The position numbers were made by a program, and so were the translations under genes. The notes beneath the pieces are model-generated. The model did no database searches, had not been told where the DNA came from, and saw nothing but the letters and a program-made list of their open reading frames with translations. A stretch of DNA of 18,310 nucleotides from Dehalococcoidia bacterium. GTDB lineage: Bacteria; Chloroflexota; Dehalococcoidia; JACVQG01; JAHKAY01. The stretch is taken from assembly GCA_030740315.1 (NCBI GenBank), contig JASLXN010000011.1, positions 1 through 18,310 on the forward strand, written 5' to 3'. This document shows, piece after piece, positions 14,996 to 18,310 of the stretch. Position 1 is the stretch's first letter. Each line of letters opens with the position of its first letter.

Positions 14996-16441
14996 TCACG
15001 GCGTGGCCACCCCCAGAGCCTGCATCAGGGCCTTTGCCTTGTCCAGGGTCTCCTGGTACTCGGCCCGGGGGCTGGAGTCGTACACTACCGCCCCCCCTAC
15101 CTGGAAATAGACCCTGCCGTCCTTGATAACAAAGGTGCGGATGGCTATGTTTAGCTCCATATCGCCGTCAAAGCCTATGTAGCCTATGGCCCCGGTGTAC
15201 GGCCCGCGGCGGGTGGGCTCTAACTCATCTATAATCTCCATAGCCCTCACCTTGGGTGCTCCGGTGACGGAGCCGCCGGGGAAGGCGGCCCGGAGGAGGT
15301 CCACCGCCCTCAACCCTTCCCGGAGCCTCCCCTCCACCGTGGATGTAAGCTGGAAAACGGTGGCGTACTTTTCTAAAGTGAATAGCTCACGCACCTTTAC
15401 GCTGCCTAAACGGCAAACGCGGCCGATATCGTTGCGCTCCAGGTCCACAATCATTACATTCTCGGCCCGGTCTTTAACACTGGAGACCAGTTCCCCGGCC
15501 TGGGCCTCATCCTCCTCAGGGGTAGCGCCCCGGGGCCGGGTGCCTTTCATGGGGCGGGTCTTCACCCGGTCTCCCCGCAGCTTCAGAAAAAGCTCGGGCG
15601 AGGCGCTGGCTACGATAGCATCCTTAAAGTTGAGATAGGCGGCGAACGGGGCCGGATTTAGCTCCCGTAGCTTCAGATATAGCTCCCACGGGGGAATACG
15701 CAACGGTGCCTCATAGCGCTGGGACAGGTTCACCTGGAAGATATCCCCGGCGGCGATGTACTCCCTGGCGGTTTCAACGGCCTGCTCATATCCCTGGCGG
15801 GTGAAGTTGCTGCTCAGCTCTCCTGCGGTACAGGGGCCGCAGCCGGGGTAACGGGGTGGTGGTGGGGTGCTGAGGAGCTCCCGAAGGCTGGAGAGGCGCT
15901 CCCTGGCCCGCTCCCGCCGGGGGGTGGGGTCAAGCTCGGGGTAGCCCGTGGATACCAGGTGGCACCGTCCGGTGCGATGGTCAAACACAGCTATGGTATC
16001 GTAGAACCCCAGATAGGCCTCGGGCAGCCCCAGGTCGTCCTTGGCCCGGCTGGGGAGCCGTTCTAAGTTGCGGCCCAGGTCGTATCCTAAGTAGCCTACG
16101 GCACCACCGGGGAAAGGCTCCGGCCACAGGCCCGGCCCCACCCGGTAGCGGGCCAGCAGCCCTCCCAAAACAGTGAGAGGGTCGCCGGTCACCTTCTCTA
16201 CATTGCCTGAGGCATCCTCCACCCACACCTCCCGGCCACGGCTGCGCAGCACCGTAAAGGGTTGACAGCCTACGAAGGAGAAGCGCCCCAGGCCGTGCCC
16301 GTCCATGCCGCTGTCCAGCAGGAAGCCCATGGGTTGCTCCCGTAGGGCTTCAAAGGCCTGGACTGGGGATGGGGGAGCGGTGAGTTCATCTATCAGCGGC
16401 TCGGGGTGAAGGTCTACCTGTGGTGACTTGCTGTGTGGCAT
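14996..16441 (-). CDS. pabB: Aminodeoxychorismate synthase component I PabB
   Basis: PabB aminates chorismate to 4-amino-4-deoxychorismate, with ammonia normally supplied by the glutaminase PabA, which is not in this window. The 481-residue protein has the anthranilate synthase I N-terminal region, then the chorismate-binding domain with GDIFQVNLSQR (232-242), the catalytic-lysine motif RPMKGT (296-301, Lys299), DRAENVMIVDLERNDIGRV, FPGGSVTGAPKVRAMEIIDELE and the C-terminal GAIGYIGFDGDMELNIAIRT. TrpE shares this fold, but the lysine in PxKGT and the neighbours pabC and folP favour PabB. ATG at 16441 was chosen over a frame extension to 16540 that would cross the promoter. AGGT lies nine bases upstream; the predicted leader is very short. 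Confidence 0.94.
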   Translation of the reverse strand: MPHSKSPQVDLHPEPLIDELTAPPSPVQAFEALREQPMGFLLDSGMDGHGLGRFSFVGCQPFTVLRSRGREVWVEDASGNVEKVTGDPLTVLGGLLARYRVGPGLWPEPFPGGAVGYLGYDLGRNLERLPSRAKDDLGLPEAYLGFYDTIAVFDHRTGRCHLVSTGYPELDPTPRRERARERLSSLRELLSTPPPPRYPGCGPCTAGELSSNFTRQGYEQAVETAREYIAAGDIFQVNLSQRYEAPLRIPPWELYLKLRELNPAPFAAYLNFKDAIVASASPELFLKLRGDRVKTRPMKGTRPRGATPEEDEAQAGELVSSVKDRAENVMIVDLERNDIGRVCRLGSVKVRELFTLEKYATVFQLTSTVEGRLREGLRAVDLLRAAFPGGSVTGAPKVRAMEIIDELEPTRRGPYTGAIGYIGFDGDMELNIAIRTFVIKDGRVYFQVGGAVVYDSSPRAEYQETLDKAKALMQALGVATP

Positions 16442-16454
16442 CGGCTCAACCTGA

Positions 16455-16484
16455 ATTATACCGCCCGGCAGGCGAGGGTCACAA
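16455..16484 (-). promoter_or_regulatory. Promoter of the folate cluster (pabB)
   Basis: On the minus strand TTGTGA (plus-strand 16479-16484) and a perfect TATAAT (16455-16460) are 18 bp apart, 13 bases before the pabB ATG. The 5' leader would be only about seven bases. Confidence 0.55.
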
Positions 16485-16533
16485 CCTTGGGGGCTTGGCC
16501 CCCCAGCGGGCCGGAGCACGCCCTGCCTTTCTG

Positions 16534-16561
16534 TGCCCATTCCGCCCTGTTATAATGGGCA
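16534..16561 (+). promoter_or_regulatory. Extended -10 promoter of the enoyl-CoA hydratase gene within an inverted repeat
   Basis: TGT-TATAAT (16548-16556) lies 28 bases before the start codon at 16585. The inverted repeat TGCCCATT (16534-16541) / AATGGGCA (16554-16561), with a 12-base spacer, covers the -10 box, the geometry of a repressor site. The regulator is unknown. Confidence 0.55.
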
Positions 16562-16584
16562 TAATCCGGTAGGGGAGGGTGGCA

Positions 16585-17343
16585 ATGTCTTTCGTGGACT
16601 ACGAGCGCCGGGGTAAGGTGGCACTCATCACCCTGAACCGCCCCAAGCGGCTGAACGCCTTTGGGGTTGGGCTGGCCGATGGGGTGCGGGAGTGTTTCGT
16701 CCGGTTCCATGCGGATGACAAGGTCAATGCCGCCGTCCTCCGTGGGGTGGGGCGCGCCTTCTGTGCCGGTGTGGATGCCAAGGAGATTGCCGAAACGGGC
16801 CACATATTTCTTGATGACCCCCTCCGCCACCTTTATCCCTTCGGCAGCCAGGACCTTGCCAAGCCGGTGGTGGCCGCCATCCACGGCCCCTGTCTGGGCG
16901 CCGGCTTCAACATGCTGGCCATGCGGACGGATATCCGCATCGCCGCCGATAACGCCGTTTTCGGCCTGCCGGAGCTGGACCGGGGTATATACTGCCTTAA
17001 CACCATGTTCTACCAGCAGCTCCCCCGCAATATCGTCATGGAACTGGCATTGCTGTGTAGCAACATCAACGCCCAGCGGGCTTACGAGTTGGGGGTGGTG
17101 AACCGGGTGGTCCCCGAGAGGGAGCTGATGGACGCTGCCATGGAAATGGCGGACAAGCTATCCTCTCTCTCACCCCAGGCCGTCAGGCTCACCAAACAGG
17201 GGATACTGAGAATGAGCCAGGTATCCGAGGATGCCACAGCCGAGGAGACGACGAATTTCCAGCGCTCCACCACCTCTGAGGATATGATAGAGGGGATGAG
17301 GGCCTGGGCCGAAAAGCGACAGCCACAGTGGAAGGGGAGATAG
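16585..17343 (+). CDS. Enoyl-CoA hydratase/isomerase (crotonase family)
   Basis: A 252-residue crotonase-fold protein. The oxyanion-hole blocks are RAFCAGVDAKE (57-67) and GPCLGAGF (101-108). By alignment from memory with rat mitochondrial enoyl-CoA hydratase, Glu130 (LPELDRG) and Glu153 (VMELAL) match its catalytic Glu144 and Glu164, so hydration of a trans-2-enoyl-CoA is plausible; other family reactions remain possible. The start was set at ATG 16585, six bases after GGGGAGG; the GTG at 16579 is in frame but abuts that site. The LeuC-like gene follows after one base, so the two are co-transcribed and likely work in one pathway. The final residues (RQPQWKGR) are the usual crotonase tail. 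Confidence 0.92.
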   Translation: MSFVDYERRGKVALITLNRPKRLNAFGVGLADGVRECFVRFHADDKVNAAVLRGVGRAFCAGVDAKEIAETGHIFLDDPLRHLYPFGSQDLAKPVVAAIHGPCLGAGFNMLAMRTDIRIAADNAVFGLPELDRGIYCLNTMFYQQLPRNIVMELALLCSNINAQRAYELGVVNRVVPERELMDAAMEMADKLSSLSPQAVRLTKQGILRMSQVSEDATAEETTNFQRSTTSEDMIEGMRAWAEKRQPQWKGR

Positions 17344-17344
17344 C

Positions 17345-18310
17345 ATGACCTTAGCCGAGAGGATACTGGCCGCACACGCCGGAAAGCAGTCGGTCAGCCC
17401 GGGGGAGTTCATCACCGCCAAGGTGGACTTTATCATGACCAATGATGTCAGCGCACCCCTGGCCATTCAGGAGTTCCGCCGCCTGGGCGTGAAGAAAGTG
17501 TTTGACCCCGACAAAATCGTGCTCCTGGCTGACCACTTCACTCCCAATAAAGATCTCCAGGCTGCGGAGCAGGCCAAGCTGATGCGGGAGTTTGCCCAGG
17601 AGCAGGGAGTAATCTGGTTTGAGTCCGGTCGGCTGGGCATAGAGCATGTGCTGCTGCCGGAGCAGGGCCTGGTGCTGCCCGGGGACCTGATGCTGGGTGG
17701 GGACTCCCATACTACCACCTACGGGGCCGTGGGGGCCTTCGCCACCGGCATGGGCTCCACGGACATAGCCTGCGCCATGGCCACAGGGGAGACCTGGCTC
17801 AAGGTGCCGCCCAGCCTCAAGCTCATCTACCACGGGGAGCTACCCCGATGGGTGGGAGGGAAGGACCTCATCCTCTACACCATCGGCCAGATAGGGGTGG
17901 ACGGGGCAAGATACGCCGCCATGGAGTTCGCTGGGGACGCCATCGCCGGCCTCTCCATGGACGGCCGCTTCACCATGGCCAACATGGCCGTGGAGGCTGG
18001 GGCCAAGGCGGGGCTTTTTTATGTAGACGACAAGACTCTATCCTATGTGAAGCCAAGGGCTAAACGAGAGTACAAGGTGGTCCACCCCGACTTCGACGCC
18101 CAGTATACCCAGACCTTTGATTGGGATGTCTCCGCACTGGAGCCCCAGGTGGCCTTCCCGCACCTGCCTAGCAACACCCGGCCCGTAAGCGAGGCGGCCT
18201 CGGTAAATGTTGACCAGGCCGTGGTGGGGAGTTGCACCAACGGCCGTATGGAAGACCTGCGCCTGGCGGCCGGAATACTGGCGGGCAAGCAGGTACACCC
18301 CCGGGTGCGC
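17345..18310 (+). CDS. 3-isopropylmalate dehydratase / homoaconitase-type large subunit (5' part)
   Basis: The open frame from ATG 17345 continues to the right edge (322 codons seen, normal proteins about 420), so it is truncated by the window. It matches the LeuC/HacA branch of the aconitase superfamily: MTLAERILAAHAGK, DPDKIVLLADHFTPNKD, GIEHVLLPEQGLVLPGD, GDSHTTTYGA (119-128), FATGMGSTD and VGSCTNG with Cys297, the first ligand of the [4Fe-4S] cluster; the CxxC ligands would lie beyond the edge. These enzymes isomerise or hydrate 2- or 3-hydroxy di- and tricarboxylates with a separate small subunit, expected downstream. GGGGAG precedes the start. Leucine synthesis is not assured, since the partner here is an enoyl-CoA hydratase and no leuA or leuB is seen. 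Confidence 0.93.
   Translation, partial: MTLAERILAAHAGKQSVSPGEFITAKVDFIMTNDVSAPLAIQEFRRLGVKKVFDPDKIVLLADHFTPNKDLQAAEQAKLMREFAQEQGVIWFESGRLGIEHVLLPEQGLVLPGDLMLGGDSHTTTYGAVGAFATGMGSTDIACAMATGETWLKVPPSLKLIYHGELPRWVGGKDLILYTIGQIGVDGARYAAMEFAGDAIAGLSMDGRFTMANMAVEAGAKAGLFYVDDKTLSYVKPRAKREYKVVHPDFDAQYTQTFDWDVSALEPQVAFPHLPSNTRPVSEAASVNVDQAVVGSCTNGRMEDLRLAAGILAGKQVHPRVR

Noticed and set aside
14996..16441. TrpE (anthranilate synthase) for the chorismate-binding protein
   Set aside because: The RPMKGT lysine motif and the neighbours pabC and folP favour PabB; no trp gene is nearby.

Overview
The window looks like ordinary chromosomal DNA from a GC-rich anaerobic bacterium. The best guess is a member of the Chloroflexota near the Dehalococcoidia. 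That rests on the HrcA/CIRCE heat-shock control, a divergent PlsY with a GDGN-type motif, a BcrC/HgdB-type 2-hydroxyacyl-CoA dehydratase subunit and general gene content; it is inference, not proof. Genes are densely packed on both strands. No rRNA, tRNA, CRISPR array, insertion sequence or prophage gene was found, and no gene-free stretch exceeds 300 bases (the longest, about 315-550, holds two terminator-like hairpins and then nothing I recognise).

Left end (1-550, + strand): the 3' end of a collagen-like Gly-X-Y protein with a C-terminal membrane anchor, followed by two terminator hairpins.

Minus-strand block (551-9604), read right to left: dnaJ-prmA-rsmE-zinc alcohol dehydrogenase, a weak terminator, then a sigma70-type promoter with a perfect CIRCE operator driving hrcA-grpE-dnaK, a strong terminator, then a separate promoter with a 13-bp perfect inverted repeat driving bioY and a metallo-beta-lactamase-fold protein. 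The first block covers protein folding and ribosome/ribosomal-protein methylation. The usual hrcA-grpE-dnaK-dnaJ-prmA-rsmE order is permuted, with dnaJ-prmA-rsmE upstream of hrcA. bioY imports biotin.

Middle (9605-12474): a lone 2-hydroxyacyl-CoA dehydratase/benzoyl-CoA reductase-type subunit on the + strand converges with a DHA2-type MFS exporter on the - strand. Their two stop codons lie in one short palindrome.

Right part (12475-18310): plsY (membrane phospholipid synthesis, + strand) converges on a folate cluster, pabB-pabC-folP (- strand), which makes p-aminobenzoate from aminodeoxychorismate and couples it to the pterin. Divergent from pabB is a + strand pair: an enoyl-CoA hydratase and, one base later, a LeuC/homoaconitase-type large subunit that runs off the window.

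I did not find a convincing new defence or mobile system. The points most worth a second look are regulatory: the palindrome at the bioY promoter, the operator-like repeat at the enoyl-CoA hydratase promoter, the shared TGN-TATAAT promoters of all three + strand transcription units, and the overlapping hairpins at 10897-10920.
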